A stretch of 64,000 nucleotides of DNA from Nocardioides deserti (GTDB lineage: Bacteria > Actinomycetota > Actinomycetes > Propionibacteriales > Nocardioidaceae): contig NZ_JACMYC010000003.1 of assembly GCF_014266025.1 (NCBI RefSeq), positions 414,231-478,230 of the forward strand, written 5' to 3'. A program made the position numbers and the translations under genes. Positions 51,777 through 60,037 of this stretch are shown here, piece after piece (the first letter of the stretch is position 1; the number at the start of each line of letters is the position of its first letter). The notes below the pieces were generated by a model that ran no database searches, was not told the origin of the DNA, and saw only the letters and a list, made by a program, of their open reading frames with translations.

Positions 51777-52967
51777 GTGCCGAGCCGTCGACCCGCTGTA
51801 CCCCGCTCGCGCACCGCCGATGCGCTCCAGCGCGCCACCGGTGCGCTCAGCACCGCGGCCACCGCCCGGATGGACGCCGAGCTGCCGTGGTTCCGCGACC
51901 TGAGCGCCCAGGACCGCTCGTGGGTGGGCCTGATCGTGCAGGCCGGCATCCGCGGCTTCGTCGACTGGTTCCGCGCCGACGACGGCACGCCGGCGCCCGA
52001 CGCCAACAAGCTGGCGGCATCGGTCTTCGGCGCCGCCCCCCGCGCGCTGGCCGGCGTCATCAACCTCCAGCAGACCGTCGACCTCGTGCGCCTGTCGATC
52101 GCGGTCGTGGAGAGCGACGTCGACCGGCTGCTCGACCCCGAGGACGTCCCCCTGGTCCACGCCGCGGTGCTCCGCTACGCCCGCGAGGTCGCGTTCGCCA
52201 CCGCGGAGGTCTACGCCCGCGCCGCCGAGACCCGCGGCGCCTGGGACGCGCGCCTGGAGGCGCTCGTCGTCGACGCGGTGCTGCGCGCGGAGGCCGACGA
52301 GTCCGTCCTGAGCCGCGCCAGCGCGCTGGGCTGGGGCGCGGTCGGCGACGTCGCCGTGGTGCTGGGCTCGGTGCCCGAGGGCACGCCCGCCACCGACCTG
52401 CCCGAGGAGGTACGCCGTGCGGCGCGGGCCGCGGGCCTCGAGGCGTTGTGCGCGGTGCAGGGCGACCGGCTGGTGGTCCTGCTGGGGGGCGTCGACGACC
52501 CCCGGGTGGCCGCCGAGGCGGTCGTCGGCCGGTTCGGCGAGGGGCCGGTCGTGGTCGGACCAGCGGCCGACGACCTGACCGCGGCGTACGCCTCGGCCCG
52601 GGCGGCGGTCTCCGCCCACCGCGCCGCCGCCGGGTGGCCGGGTGCCCCGAGGCCGGTGCAGAGCATCGAGCTGCTGCCGGAGCGGGCGCTGGCCGGCGAC
52701 GGGCACGCTCGTCGGCACCTGGTGGAGGAGGTCTACCTCCCCCTGGTGAGGGCCCGCGGCACGATGACGGAGACGCTGGCGACGTACCTCGACGAGGGGT
52801 CCTCGATCGAGGGGGCCGCGCGGACGCTCTTCGTCCACCCGAACACCGTCCGCTACCGGCTGCGGCAGGTCACCGCGCTGACCGGCTACTCCCCCACGCG
52901 TCCCCGCGACGCCTTCGTCCTGCGCATCGCGCTGGTCCTCGGCCGGCAGTCCGGTCGCACCGACTGA
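51777..52967 (+). CDS. fasR: PucR/CdaR-type regulator of fatty-acid synthesis (FasR/MabR)
   Basis: A 396-residue regulator. The N-terminal part is helical, a central GGDEF-like degenerate region covers about residues 170-270, and the C-terminal PucR-type HTH reads LATYLDEGSSIEGAARTLFV followed by HPNTVRYRLRQVTALTG. Position directly upstream of fabD matches Streptomyces FasR and mycobacterial MabR (Rv2242), both regulators of the FAS operon. DNA binding by a C-terminal helix-turn-helix is the family norm. GTG start with a -10 box 6 nt upstream. A candidate operator lies in the 112-bp gap before fabD. Confidence 0.9.
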   Translation: MPSRRPAVPRSRTADALQRATGALSTAATARMDAELPWFRDLSAQDRSWVGLIVQAGIRGFVDWFRADDGTPAPDANKLAASVFGAAPRALAGVINLQQTVDLVRLSIAVVESDVDRLLDPEDVPLVHAAVLRYAREVAFATAEVYARAAETRGAWDARLEALVVDAVLRAEADESVLSRASALGWGAVGDVAVVLGSVPEGTPATDLPEEVRRAARAAGLEALCAVQGDRLVVLLGGVDDPRVAAEAVVGRFGEGPVVVGPAADDLTAAYASARAAVSAHRAAAGWPGAPRPVQSIELLPERALAGDGHARRHLVEEVYLPLVRARGTMTETLATYLDEGSSIEGAARTLFVHPNTVRYRLRQVTALTGYSPTRPRDAFVLRIALVLGRQSGRTD

Positions 52968-52993
52968 GGGCTACCCGCGACGCCGCGTCGGTT

Positions 52994-53013
52994 CTTGGAG
53001 GGTTCCCACAAAG
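52994..53013. promoter_or_regulatory. Candidate FasR operator upstream of fabD
   Basis: CTTGGAGGGTTCCCACAAAG is an imperfect inverted repeat around TT, located 67-86 nt before the fabD GTG. Its right half, CCCACAAAG, recurs upstream of the DUF3145 gene at 59983-59991. Binding is inferred from position. Confidence 0.35.
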
Positions 53014-53079
53014 ACCGGCCGCCAGAGTTCGTGCGGGTCCGAGGCGAGGAGAGGGCCTCCGGCCGGGCAGGCTGGACCC

Positions 53080-54264
53080 GTGCTCGTCATCGTCGCTCCC
53101 GGTCAGGGCGCCCAGACCCCCGGCTTCCTCCGGCCCTGGCTGGAGGACCCGACCTTCGCCTCCCGCTTCGAGTGGCTCGCGACCGTGGCCGGGGTCGACC
53201 TGGTCACCCACGGCACCGAGTCCGACGCCGAGACCATCCGCGACACCCGGATCGCCCAGCCGCTGCTGGTGGCGACCGGCCTGGTCGCCGCCCTCGAGCT
53301 CTTCCCGCACCCGGCCGACGCGTTCGCCCGGATCGGCGCGGTCGCCGGCCACAGCGTGGGCGAGCTGACCGCCGCCGCCGGCGCGCGGGCGATCACCGCC
53401 GAGCAGGCGATGGTGCTGGTCCGCGAGCGCGGCAACGCGATGGCCGACGCCTCCGCGGTGACCCCGACCGGCATGACCGCCGTCCTCGGCGGCGACCGCG
53501 ACGAGGTCCTCGCTGCGCTCGCCCGCCACGGCCTCACCGCCGCCAACGACAACGGGCCCGGCCAGGTCGTCGCCGCCGGCACCCTCGAGCAGCTCGCCGC
53601 GCTCGCCGACGACGCACCGGCCAAGGCGCGGCTGATGCCGCTCAGCGTCGCCGGTGCCTTCCACACCGAGCACATGCGCCCGGCCGTCGACCACGTCGAG
53701 CGGCTCGCCCGGTCGGTCTCCACCCACGACCCGCGCACCCGGGTCATCTCCAACCGCGACGGCCAGGTCGTCCACGACGGCCGGGAGGTGCTCCGCCGGA
53801 TCGTCGGGCAGATCGCGAGCCCGGTCCGCTGGGACCTGTGCCTGGAGACGATGGCCGACCTCGGCGTCACCGGCATCCTGGAGATGCCGCCGGCCGGCAC
53901 CCTGACCGGCATCACCAAGCGTGCGCTGAAGGGCGTCGCGACCTTCGCGCTGAAGACCCCCGACCAGCTCGACGCGGCCCGCGCGTTCTGCGACGAGCAC
54001 GGAGAGTCCGCGGAGATGGAGACCTCGCCGACCTGGCGGATGGTCGTCTCCCCGGTCAAGGGCACCTTCCACCTCTCCGGCGAGGCGGCCCGCACCGACG
54101 TGCTCGCCGCGGGCGCCCCGATCGGCGACGTCGCCAGCCTCCGGGACCGCGTCGCCGTGACCGCCGCCCACGGCGGGCAGGTCGTCGAGTGGCTCGTCGA
54201 GGACGGCGACCTGGTCTCCCCCGGCCAGCCGCTGGTCCGGCTCCACCCCGAGGGCGTGGCCTGA
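53080..54264 (+). CDS. fabD: Malonyl-CoA:ACP transacylase with C-terminal biotinyl/lipoyl-like domain
   Basis: Loads malonate from malonyl-CoA onto ACP. The 394-residue protein starts with a full transacylase (about 1-310): APGQGAQTPGF, the active-site Ser92 in AGHSVGE, and His195 in GAFHTEHM. FabD proteins usually stop near 310. Here residues 317-390 form an extra beta-rich domain, with MVVSPVKGTFH and GGQVVEWLVEDGDLVSPGQP then LVRL, a barrel-sandwich hybrid like biotin or lipoyl carriers but without the EAMKM-type Lys motif. GTG start 6 nt after CAGGCT (53068-53073), no Shine-Dalgarno. First gene of the FAS operon. Confidence 0.94.
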   Translation: MLVIVAPGQGAQTPGFLRPWLEDPTFASRFEWLATVAGVDLVTHGTESDAETIRDTRIAQPLLVATGLVAALELFPHPADAFARIGAVAGHSVGELTAAAGARAITAEQAMVLVRERGNAMADASAVTPTGMTAVLGGDRDEVLAALARHGLTAANDNGPGQVVAAGTLEQLAALADDAPAKARLMPLSVAGAFHTEHMRPAVDHVERLARSVSTHDPRTRVISNRDGQVVHDGREVLRRIVGQIASPVRWDLCLETMADLGVTGILEMPPAGTLTGITKRALKGVATFALKTPDQLDAARAFCDEHGESAEMETSPTWRMVVSPVKGTFHLSGEAARTDVLAAGAPIGDVASLRDRVAVTAAHGGQVVEWLVEDGDLVSPGQPLVRLHPEGVA

Positions 54265-54265
54265 G

Positions 54266-55270
54266 GTGCCCGCCACCCTCCGGGCCGCCACGGGCGCTCC
54301 GCACGCTCGCATCCTCGGCCTCGGCGCCTACCGGCCGCGCCGGGTCGTGCCGAACTCCGAGGTCGTCGACGCCATCGACTCCTCCGACGAGTGGATCCAG
54401 CAGCGCTCCGGGATCAAGGAGCGCCGGTTCGCCTCCGAGGACGAGACGATCGCGATGATGTCCGTCGCCGCCTCGCGCCTGGCGCTCGAGCGCGCCGGCA
54501 TCGACGCCAAGCAGGTGGACTGCGTCGTGGTCGCGACGGTGAGCCACCTCGTGCAGACCCCGGCGGTGGCCACCGTCGTCGCCCACGAGCTCGGCACCGA
54601 CCAGGCCGCGGCCTTCGACGTCTCGGCCGCCTGCGCAGGCTTCTGCCACGGCGTGGCGATGGCCGCCGACTTCGTCCGGGCCGGCAGCGCCCGGCACGTG
54701 CTCGTCATCGGCGTGGAGCGGCTCTCCGACATCACCGACATGACCGACCGCGGTACCGCCTTCATCTTCGCCGACGGCGCAGGAGCCGCGGTCGTGGGAC
54801 CCAGCGACGTACCCGGCATCGGCCCGGTGGTGTGGGGGTCCGACGGCGAGCAGTCCGACCTGATCCGCTCGCGCCACGACTGGCGCGACGTGCTGGCCGC
54901 GGACACCCCGGAGATGCCGCACCTGGTGATGCAGGGCAGCGCGGTCTTCCGCTGGGCCTCCTTCGCGATGGCCAAGGTCGCCCAGCAGGCGCTCGACCGG
55001 GCCGGCATCACCGTCGACGACCTCGACTGCTTCGTGCCGCACCAGGCCAACATGCGCATCACCGACGCGATGGCGCGCTCGATGAAGCTGCCCCCGACCG
55101 TCCGGATCGCCCGTGACATCGCCGAGCAGGGCAACACCTCCGCGGCGTCCATCCCGCTCGCCCTGGACCGGATGGTCGCCGACGGCGACGCCCGCTCCGG
55201 CGACACCGCACTGCTCGTCGCCTTCGGTGCCGGCCTGGCGTACGCCGCCCAGGTCGTCACCGTCCCCTGA
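54266..55270 (+). CDS. fabH: 3-oxoacyl-ACP synthase III (FabH)
   Basis: Starts fatty-acid synthesis by condensing an acyl-CoA primer with malonyl-ACP. A 334-residue thiolase-fold protein with the Cys-His-Asn triad: Cys123 (SAACAGFCHG), His259 (FVPHQANMRI) and Asn290 (EQGNTSAASIP). SSDEWIQQRSGIKERRF near the N-terminus and FADGAGAAVVGPS are typical. GTG start, 1 nt after the fabD stop. An additional fabH inside the operon follows the Streptomyces layout; mycobacteria keep theirs elsewhere. Primer choice in this group is often branched-chain acyl-CoA, which cannot be confirmed here. Confidence 0.95.
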   Translation: MPATLRAATGAPHARILGLGAYRPRRVVPNSEVVDAIDSSDEWIQQRSGIKERRFASEDETIAMMSVAASRLALERAGIDAKQVDCVVVATVSHLVQTPAVATVVAHELGTDQAAAFDVSAACAGFCHGVAMAADFVRAGSARHVLVIGVERLSDITDMTDRGTAFIFADGAGAAVVGPSDVPGIGPVVWGSDGEQSDLIRSRHDWRDVLAADTPEMPHLVMQGSAVFRWASFAMAKVAQQALDRAGITVDDLDCFVPHQANMRITDAMARSMKLPPTVRIARDIAEQGNTSAASIPLALDRMVADGDARSGDTALLVAFGAGLAYAAQVVTVP

Positions 55271-55305
55271 CCCGCACCACCCCACAACCCGAGAGGAACC
55301 CGCAC

Positions 55306-55551
55306 ATGGCAACCACCGAGGAGATCCGCTCCGACCTCGCCGAGATCGTCAACGAGGTCGCCGGTGTCGACGCCGCCGACGTCCAGCTCGACAAGGCCTT
55401 CGTCGAGGACCTCGACGTCGACTCCCTGTCGATGGTCGAGGTCGTCGTCGCCGCCGAGGAGAAGTTCGGCGTCTCGATCCCCGACGACGAGGTCAAGAAC
55501 CTCCGCACCGTCGGCGACGCCGTGGCCTTCATCGAGCGCGCCTCGGCCTGA
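55306..55551 (+). CDS. acpP: Acyl carrier protein
   Basis: An 81-residue acidic four-helix protein that carries growing acyl chains on 4'-phosphopantetheine. The attachment Ser40 lies in DLDVDSLSMVEVV. The sequence around it, EDLDVDSLS, is the standard ACP site; here DSL is followed by S instead of the more usual D/E. GAGAGGAAC precedes the ATG by a normal distance. It sits between fabH and fabF, the usual order. Confidence 0.96.
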   Translation: MATTEEIRSDLAEIVNEVAGVDAADVQLDKAFVEDLDVDSLSMVEVVVAAEEKFGVSIPDDEVKNLRTVGDAVAFIERASA

Positions 55552-55613
55552 CCGGCCGCGGCCGGTCCCCCAGCAGCACCGCCCCGCACGTCCCCGCCCC
55601 GAGGAGCAGCCAC

Positions 55614-56861
55614 ATGTCCGCCACGCGCGTCGTCGTCACCGGCCTGGGAGCCACCTCCCCGGTCGGCGGGGACGTCCCCTCCACCTGGTCCGCCTTGCTC
55701 GAGGGCCGCTCCGGCGTCGCCCCCCTCACCGAGGAGTGGGCCGAGCCGCTCGGCGCCCGGATCGCGGCGCGCGTCGCGGTCGAGCCCAGCGAGACCCTGG
55801 ACCGGGTCAAGGCGCGCCGGATGGACCGCTCGGGCCAGCTGGCCATGGTGGCTGCCCTCGAGGCGTGGGCCGACGCCGGGCTCTCCGGCACCGCCGCCGA
55901 GGCCGGCGTCGACCCCGAGCGGTTCTCGGTCGCGATGGCCTCGGGCATCGGCGGCGTCACGACGCTGCTCACCAACTACGACGCCCTGCTGGCCAAGGGC
56001 CCGCGCCGGGTCTCCCCGCTGGCGATCCCGATGCTCATGCCCAACGGCCCGGCCGCGGGCATCGGGCTGGCGCTCGGCGCGAAGTCCGGCGTGCACACGC
56101 CGGTCTCCGCGTGCGCGTCCGGAAACGAGGCGATCGCGCTCGGCATCGACCTGATCCGGCTCGGTCGCGCCGACATCGTCGTCTGCGGCGGCACCGAGGC
56201 GGCGGTCCACGCGCTGCCGATGGCGGCGTTCGGCCAGATGATGGCGCTGTCGAAGCGCAACGACGACCCTGCCGCCGCGTCCCGGCCCTGGGACAAGGGC
56301 CGCGACGGCTTCGTCCTCGGCGAGGGCGCGGCCGCGCTGGTGCTGGAGTCCGCCGAGCACGCCGCTGCCCGCGGCGCCCGCGTGTACGCCGAGGCGGGCG
56401 GCGCCGGCATCACCGCCGACTCCCACGACATCGCCCAGCCCGACCCGGTCGGCGCCGGCGCCACCCGCGCCATGCGCTTCGCGCTCCGCGACGCCGACCT
56501 CTCCCCCGGCGACGTCATCCACATCAACGCCCACGCGACGTCGACCCCGCAGGGCGACGTCGCCGAGGCGCTGGCGATCCGCAACGCGCTCGGCGGCGCG
56601 TCCTCCGGAGCGGTCGTCACCTCGACGAAGTCGATGACGGGCCACTTGCTGGGCGCTGCCGGTGCGCTGGAGTCGGTCGCGACCGTGCTCGCGCTCCACC
56701 ACCGCACGGTGCCACCCACGATCAACCTCGAGGACCCCGAGGACGTCGGCCTCGACCTGGCCGACAAGGTGCGCGACCTGCCCGCCGGCGACGTCGCCGC
56801 GCTCAACAACTCCTTCGGCTTCGGCGGCCACAACGTCGCCCTCGCCTTCCGGAGCGCCTGA
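55614..56861 (+). CDS. fabF: 3-oxoacyl-ACP synthase II (FabF/KasA)
   Basis: Elongating condensing enzyme, 415 residues. The Cys-His-His triad is Cys167 (VSACASGNEA), His307 (INAHATSTPQGD) and His344 (SMTGHLLGAAG), with Lys in the nearby TSTKSMTGH. The C-terminal NNSFGFGGHNVALAFR is the family signature. GAGGAG stands before the ATG. Its TGA overlaps the next ATG by 1 nt (TGATG). A single elongating synthase is present; mycobacteria have the pair kasA/kasB, so this operon is simpler. Confidence 0.96.
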   Translation: MSATRVVVTGLGATSPVGGDVPSTWSALLEGRSGVAPLTEEWAEPLGARIAARVAVEPSETLDRVKARRMDRSGQLAMVAALEAWADAGLSGTAAEAGVDPERFSVAMASGIGGVTTLLTNYDALLAKGPRRVSPLAIPMLMPNGPAAGIGLALGAKSGVHTPVSACASGNEAIALGIDLIRLGRADIVVCGGTEAAVHALPMAAFGQMMALSKRNDDPAAASRPWDKGRDGFVLGEGAAALVLESAEHAAARGARVYAEAGGAGITADSHDIAQPDPVGAGATRAMRFALRDADLSPGDVIHINAHATSTPQGDVAEALAIRNALGGASSGAVVTSTKSMTGHLLGAAGALESVATVLALHHRTVPPTINLEDPEDVGLDLADKVRDLPAGDVAALNNSFGFGGHNVALAFRSA

Positions 56862-58300
56862 TGACCCAGGCCCCCGCCGCGCCGCGCACGGCGGTCAAGG
56901 TCCCCCGCGAGCAGGACCCCCGCCACCCCGTGACCCGGCTGCGGGCCCTGCTCGACGAGGACACCCTCGAGCTGATCACCGCCGACGACGACTCCGGCAT
57001 GGTCGCCGCCGTGGGCACCGTCGACGGAGCCCGCGTGGTGGCCTTCTGCTCCGACGCGACCGTCATGGGCGGCGCGATGGGCGACCGAGGCTGCCAGGTC
57101 GTCGTCGACGCCTACCACCGCGCGATGACCGACGGCGTGCCGATCATCGGGCTCTGGCACTCCGGCGGCGCCCGGCTCGCCGAGGGCGTGCTCTCCCTCC
57201 ACGCCGTCGGCCGGATCTTCAAGGTGATGACGCAGGCCTCGGGCCGCGTCCCGCAGGTCTCCGTGGTGCTCGGCCCCGCCGCCGGCGGCGCGGCGTACGG
57301 CCCCGCCCTCACCGACGTCGTCATCCTCGGCCCCGAGGGCCGGATCTTCGTCACCGGGCCCGACGTGGTCCGCTCGGTCACCGGCGAGGACGTCGACATG
57401 CTCCGCCTCGGCGGTCCCGAGCCGCACGGGCGCCGCTCCGGCGTCGTCCACGTGCTCGCCGAGTCCGAGCGCGAGGCGCTGGACCGGGCCCGGGAGGTCG
57501 CGAGCCTCCTGGGCGCCCAGGGCAGCCTGCGCGTCGACGACGTCGAGGACCGCGACCTCGAGGCGCTGCTGCCCGAGTCGCGCCGGCGGGCGTACGACGT
57601 GCACCCGCTGGTCGAGGGCGTCCTCGACGAGGGCACCGTGCTGGAGCTGCACGCGAAGTGGGCGCCCAACATCGTCACTGCGCTGGGTCGCCTCGGCGGC
57701 CGGACCGTCGGGGTCGTGGCCAACAACCCGTTGCGCCTCGGCGGCTGCCTCGACTCGCTCTCGGCGGAGAAGGCCAGCCGCTTCGTCCGGATGTGCGACG
57801 CGCTGGGTGTGCCGCTGGTCGTCCTCGTGGACGTGCCCGGCTACCTGCCCGGCGTCGGCCAGGAGTGGGACGGCGTCGTACGCCGTGGCGCGAAGCTGCT
57901 GCACGCGTTCGGCGAGTGCGTGGTCCCGCGGGTGACGCTGGTGACCCGCAAGACCTACGGCGGCGCCTACATCGCGATGAACTCCCGGTCGCTCGGCGCG
58001 ACGAAGGTCTTCGCCTGGCCCGGCGCCGAGGTGGCCGTGATGGGCGCCGTCGCGGCGATCCGCGTGCTGCACCGCCGACGGCTGGCCGAGGTCGCCCCCG
58101 AGATCCGGCCGCAGGTCGAGGCCGAGCTGGCCGCCGAGCACGAGCGGCTCGCCGGGGGCGTCGACAAGGCGGTCGAGATCGGCGTCGTCGACGAGGTCGT
58201 CGACCCCGCCGTCACCCGCTCCGCCCTGGCCCGGGCGATCGACGCCGCGGTGCAGGCCGAGGGCGTCCGGCACGGCGTGCACGGGAACATCCCGCTCTGA
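56861..58300 (+). CDS. accD6: Acyl-CoA carboxylase beta subunit (AccD6-like carboxyltransferase)
   Basis: A 479-residue carboxyltransferase that moves CO2 from the biotin carrier to acetyl- or propionyl-CoA; in this place it should supply malonyl-CoA to FabD. The crotonase-like halves show LWHSGGARLAEGVLSLHAVG, VVLGPAAGGAAYGPALTDVV, LVDVPGYLPGVGQEW, TRKTYGGAYIAMNSRSLGA and WPGAEVAVMGAVAAIRVL. The end of the family (Mtb AccD6, about 473 residues) matches in length. Translation is coupled to fabF by a TGATG overlap. The alpha subunit (biotin carboxylase/carrier) is not in the window. Confidence 0.95.
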   Translation: MTQAPAAPRTAVKVPREQDPRHPVTRLRALLDEDTLELITADDDSGMVAAVGTVDGARVVAFCSDATVMGGAMGDRGCQVVVDAYHRAMTDGVPIIGLWHSGGARLAEGVLSLHAVGRIFKVMTQASGRVPQVSVVLGPAAGGAAYGPALTDVVILGPEGRIFVTGPDVVRSVTGEDVDMLRLGGPEPHGRRSGVVHVLAESEREALDRAREVASLLGAQGSLRVDDVEDRDLEALLPESRRRAYDVHPLVEGVLDEGTVLELHAKWAPNIVTALGRLGGRTVGVVANNPLRLGGCLDSLSAEKASRFVRMCDALGVPLVVLVDVPGYLPGVGQEWDGVVRRGAKLLHAFGECVVPRVTLVTRKTYGGAYIAMNSRSLGATKVFAWPGAEVAVMGAVAAIRVLHRRRLAEVAPEIRPQVEAELAAEHERLAGGVDKAVEIGVVDEVVDPAVTRSALARAIDAAVQAEGVRHGVHGNIPL

Positions 58301-58361
58301 GCGCGCACCGCCCGGCACGAGCCGGGTGTGGTGCTCACCACGTCTGGGGGATGATGGGCCC

Positions 58362-58817
58362 ATGCTCGGACCCAGCCGCGCCCTCGTCCGCCTGCTGCTC
58401 GCCCCGCTCGTCCGGATCCTGCTCGCAGCGCTCGTCCTCCCCGGGGCCCTCGTCCTGGGTGCGGCGCCCGCCGTCGCCGCCCCGCTCCCCGTCGAGCCGT
58501 CCTGGGGCAAGACCGCCGCGCCGAACGCGGTCCTGGCCAAGGGCTGCAAGAAGTACGTCTACCGCTACAGGCTGACCCTCCCCACCGACGACTGGGAGGT
58601 CGACCTGGTCATCAAGGACCCGCGCGGCGACAAGATCGCCTCGGCGTACCTCCTCAGCGACAGCGAGGAGACCCGCGGCAAGCGCTGGTTCCGGGTCTGC
58701 GGCCCGTCGACCAAGCCGGGCCGCTTCACGATCCGGGCGAAGGTGTCCTCCTGGGACGGGTGGGCGGAGGACGAGCGCCGCCTGCCCAACAGCCACTTCC
58801 GGCTGCGCCGGCGCTGA
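58362..58817 (+). CDS. Exported protein, tandem paralogue A (WGKT-x-AP family)
   Basis: A 151-residue secreted protein. The signal peptide spans about residues 1-40 (LLLAPLVRILLAALVLPGAL, cleavage near AVAA). The mature part has SWGKTAAPNAVLAKGC, YVYRYRLTLPTDDWEVDLVI, DPRGDKIAS and a second Cys in RWFRVCGPSTKPGRFTIRAKV. Two Cys residues at equivalent places in both paralogues probably form a disulfide. The fold looks like a small beta-sandwich. ATG 58362 was chosen; an upstream GTG frame start lacks a signal peptide. It follows accD6 by 61 nt, function unknown. Confidence 0.7.
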   Translation: MLGPSRALVRLLLAPLVRILLAALVLPGALVLGAAPAVAAPLPVEPSWGKTAAPNAVLAKGCKKYVYRYRLTLPTDDWEVDLVIKDPRGDKIASAYLLSDSEETRGKRWFRVCGPSTKPGRFTIRAKVSSWDGWAEDERRLPNSHFRLRRR

Positions 58818-58913
58818 CGCGGTGACCTGCTGCTGACACCGCCGGCGTAACCCGGCCCTGACCGTCCGCGTTGGACCCGGCAACGACAGCCACCGTCCAG
58901 CCGGAGGTCCCTC

Positions 58914-59342
58914 ATGCCACGCCCGCCCGCGAGGTCGCTCCCGCCCGTGGCCCTGCTCGCCACGCTCGTGCTCGGTCTCGGGGGTGCGCTCGAGCCGGCG
59001 GCGGCGTACGACCACCGCGACTGGGGGAAGACCGGCGCGCCCGACCGGAAGCTGCGCAACGGCTGCCACCAGTACAACTACCACTACGTCATCGACCCGC
59101 CCTCCGACGACTGGGCGGCCGAGACCTTCCTGGTCGACCCGACCGGCGAGAAGCTCGCCTCGGGCGCCTTCGACGTCGACGCCGACCCCGCGAGGGGTCA
59201 GTCGAGCTGGACGATCTGCCACGCCTCGACCGTGCCGGGGAAGTTCACGATCAAGATGCGAGTGACCTGGCAGACGAGCCTCACCGAGATCCACAAGGGC
59301 TGGGTGAAGCCGTCGACCTTCCGGCTCTCCCGGAAGCGCTGA
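58914..59342 (+). CDS. Exported protein, tandem paralogue B (WGKT-x-AP family)
   Basis: A 142-residue secreted protein, signal peptide about residues 1-30 (PPVALLATLVLGLGGALEP, cleavage near AAA). It shares the plan of its neighbour: DWGKTGAPDRKLRNGC, YNYHYVIDPPSDDWAAETFL, DPTGEKLAS, a second Cys in WTICHASTVPGKFTIKMRV and W near the end of the domain. GGAGGTCC precedes the ATG. Two copies in a row argue for a recent duplication and then divergence. No family known to me, no catalytic residues visible; a binding role in the envelope is possible. Confidence 0.7.
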   Translation: MPRPPARSLPPVALLATLVLGLGGALEPAAAYDHRDWGKTGAPDRKLRNGCHQYNYHYVIDPPSDDWAAETFLVDPTGEKLASGAFDVDADPARGQSSWTICHASTVPGKFTIKMRVTWQTSLTEIHKGWVKPSTFRLSRKR

Positions 59343-59359
59343 CGCTCAGCCCGGCTGGG

Positions 59360-59878
59360 TCAGACGACCTGGTGCAGCCAGCGGACCGGCGCGCCGTCGC
59401 CGGCGTGGCGGAACGTCTCGAGCTCGTCGTCCCAGGGCTTGCCGAGCAGCTTGTCGATCTCGACCAGCAGCGTCGTGTCGCCGAGGGCCGCCTTGACGAC
59501 GGCGGCCTTCAGCCGGTCCTCGGGGATCATGATGTCGCCGTGGAGGCCGGTCACGGCGTGGAAGACGCCGAGCTCGGGCGTGTAGGAGTAGCGAGCGCCC
59601 TCGGTGCCGGAGGTCGGCTCCTCGGTCACCTCGAAGCGCAGGTGGTTCCACCCGCGCAGCGCCGAGGCGATGGCGGCGGCCGATCCTGGCGCGCCGGTCC
59701 AGGACAGCTCGGCGCGGTAGGTGCCTGCCTGCGCCGGCTGGGGAGTCCAGTCGGCGTTGACGGCAGCACCCAGCACACCACCGACGGCCCACTCGATGTG
59801 CGGGCACAGCGCGGACGGCGCTGAGTGGACGTACAGGACGCCCCTCGTCGCGGTGCGGGTAGCAGTGCGTGCGGTCAC
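59360..59878 (-). CDS. DUF3145 protein
   Basis: A 172-residue soluble protein of the actinobacterial DUF3145 family. Conserved parts are GVLYVHSAPSALCPHIEWAV, WTPQPAQAGTYRAELSW, WNHLRFEVTEEPT and YSYTPELGVFHAVTGLHGDI. It is also found just beyond the fab operon in Streptomyces, which suggests a link with lipid metabolism, not yet explained. GTG start with AAGGAGGT 4 nt upstream. The promoter region (59879-60037) has CTTTGTGGGTAAC on the minus strand, whose reverse matches the CCCACAAAG half-site before fabD. Confidence 0.88.
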   Translation of the reverse strand: MTARTATRTATRGVLYVHSAPSALCPHIEWAVGGVLGAAVNADWTPQPAQAGTYRAELSWTGAPGSAAAIASALRGWNHLRFEVTEEPTSGTEGARYSYTPELGVFHAVTGLHGDIMIPEDRLKAAVVKAALGDTTLLVEIDKLLGKPWDDELETFRHAGDGAPVRWLHQVV

Positions 59879-59978
59879 CGTGACCTCCTTCTTCCTCGGC
59901 GCGAGCTACGCCTTCCCCAGCGGTCTCGTGTCGGTCGAAGTCAGTCGAAGATGACAACGATGTAGTTGTGCTCCCATT

Positions 59979-59991
59979 GTTACCCACAAAG
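59979..59991 (-). promoter_or_regulatory. CCCACAAAG element upstream of DUF3145
   Basis: Plus-strand GTTACCCACAAAG, compared with GGTTCCCACAAAG before fabD at 53001-53013. It lies about 100 nt before the DUF3145 start. The rest of the intergenic stretch shows a short ACAACGATGTAGTTGT repeat and nothing else. Confidence 0.3.
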
Positions 59992-60037
59992 GGCCTGAGC
60001 ACCAGCGGTACGGACCAGGCGCGGGTCGCGCGTCGGC

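Noticed and set aside
59879..60037. Small gene on either strand upstream of DUF3145
   Set aside because: Short frames lack ribosome sites and coding bias; the region fits a promoter with the CCCACAAAG element.
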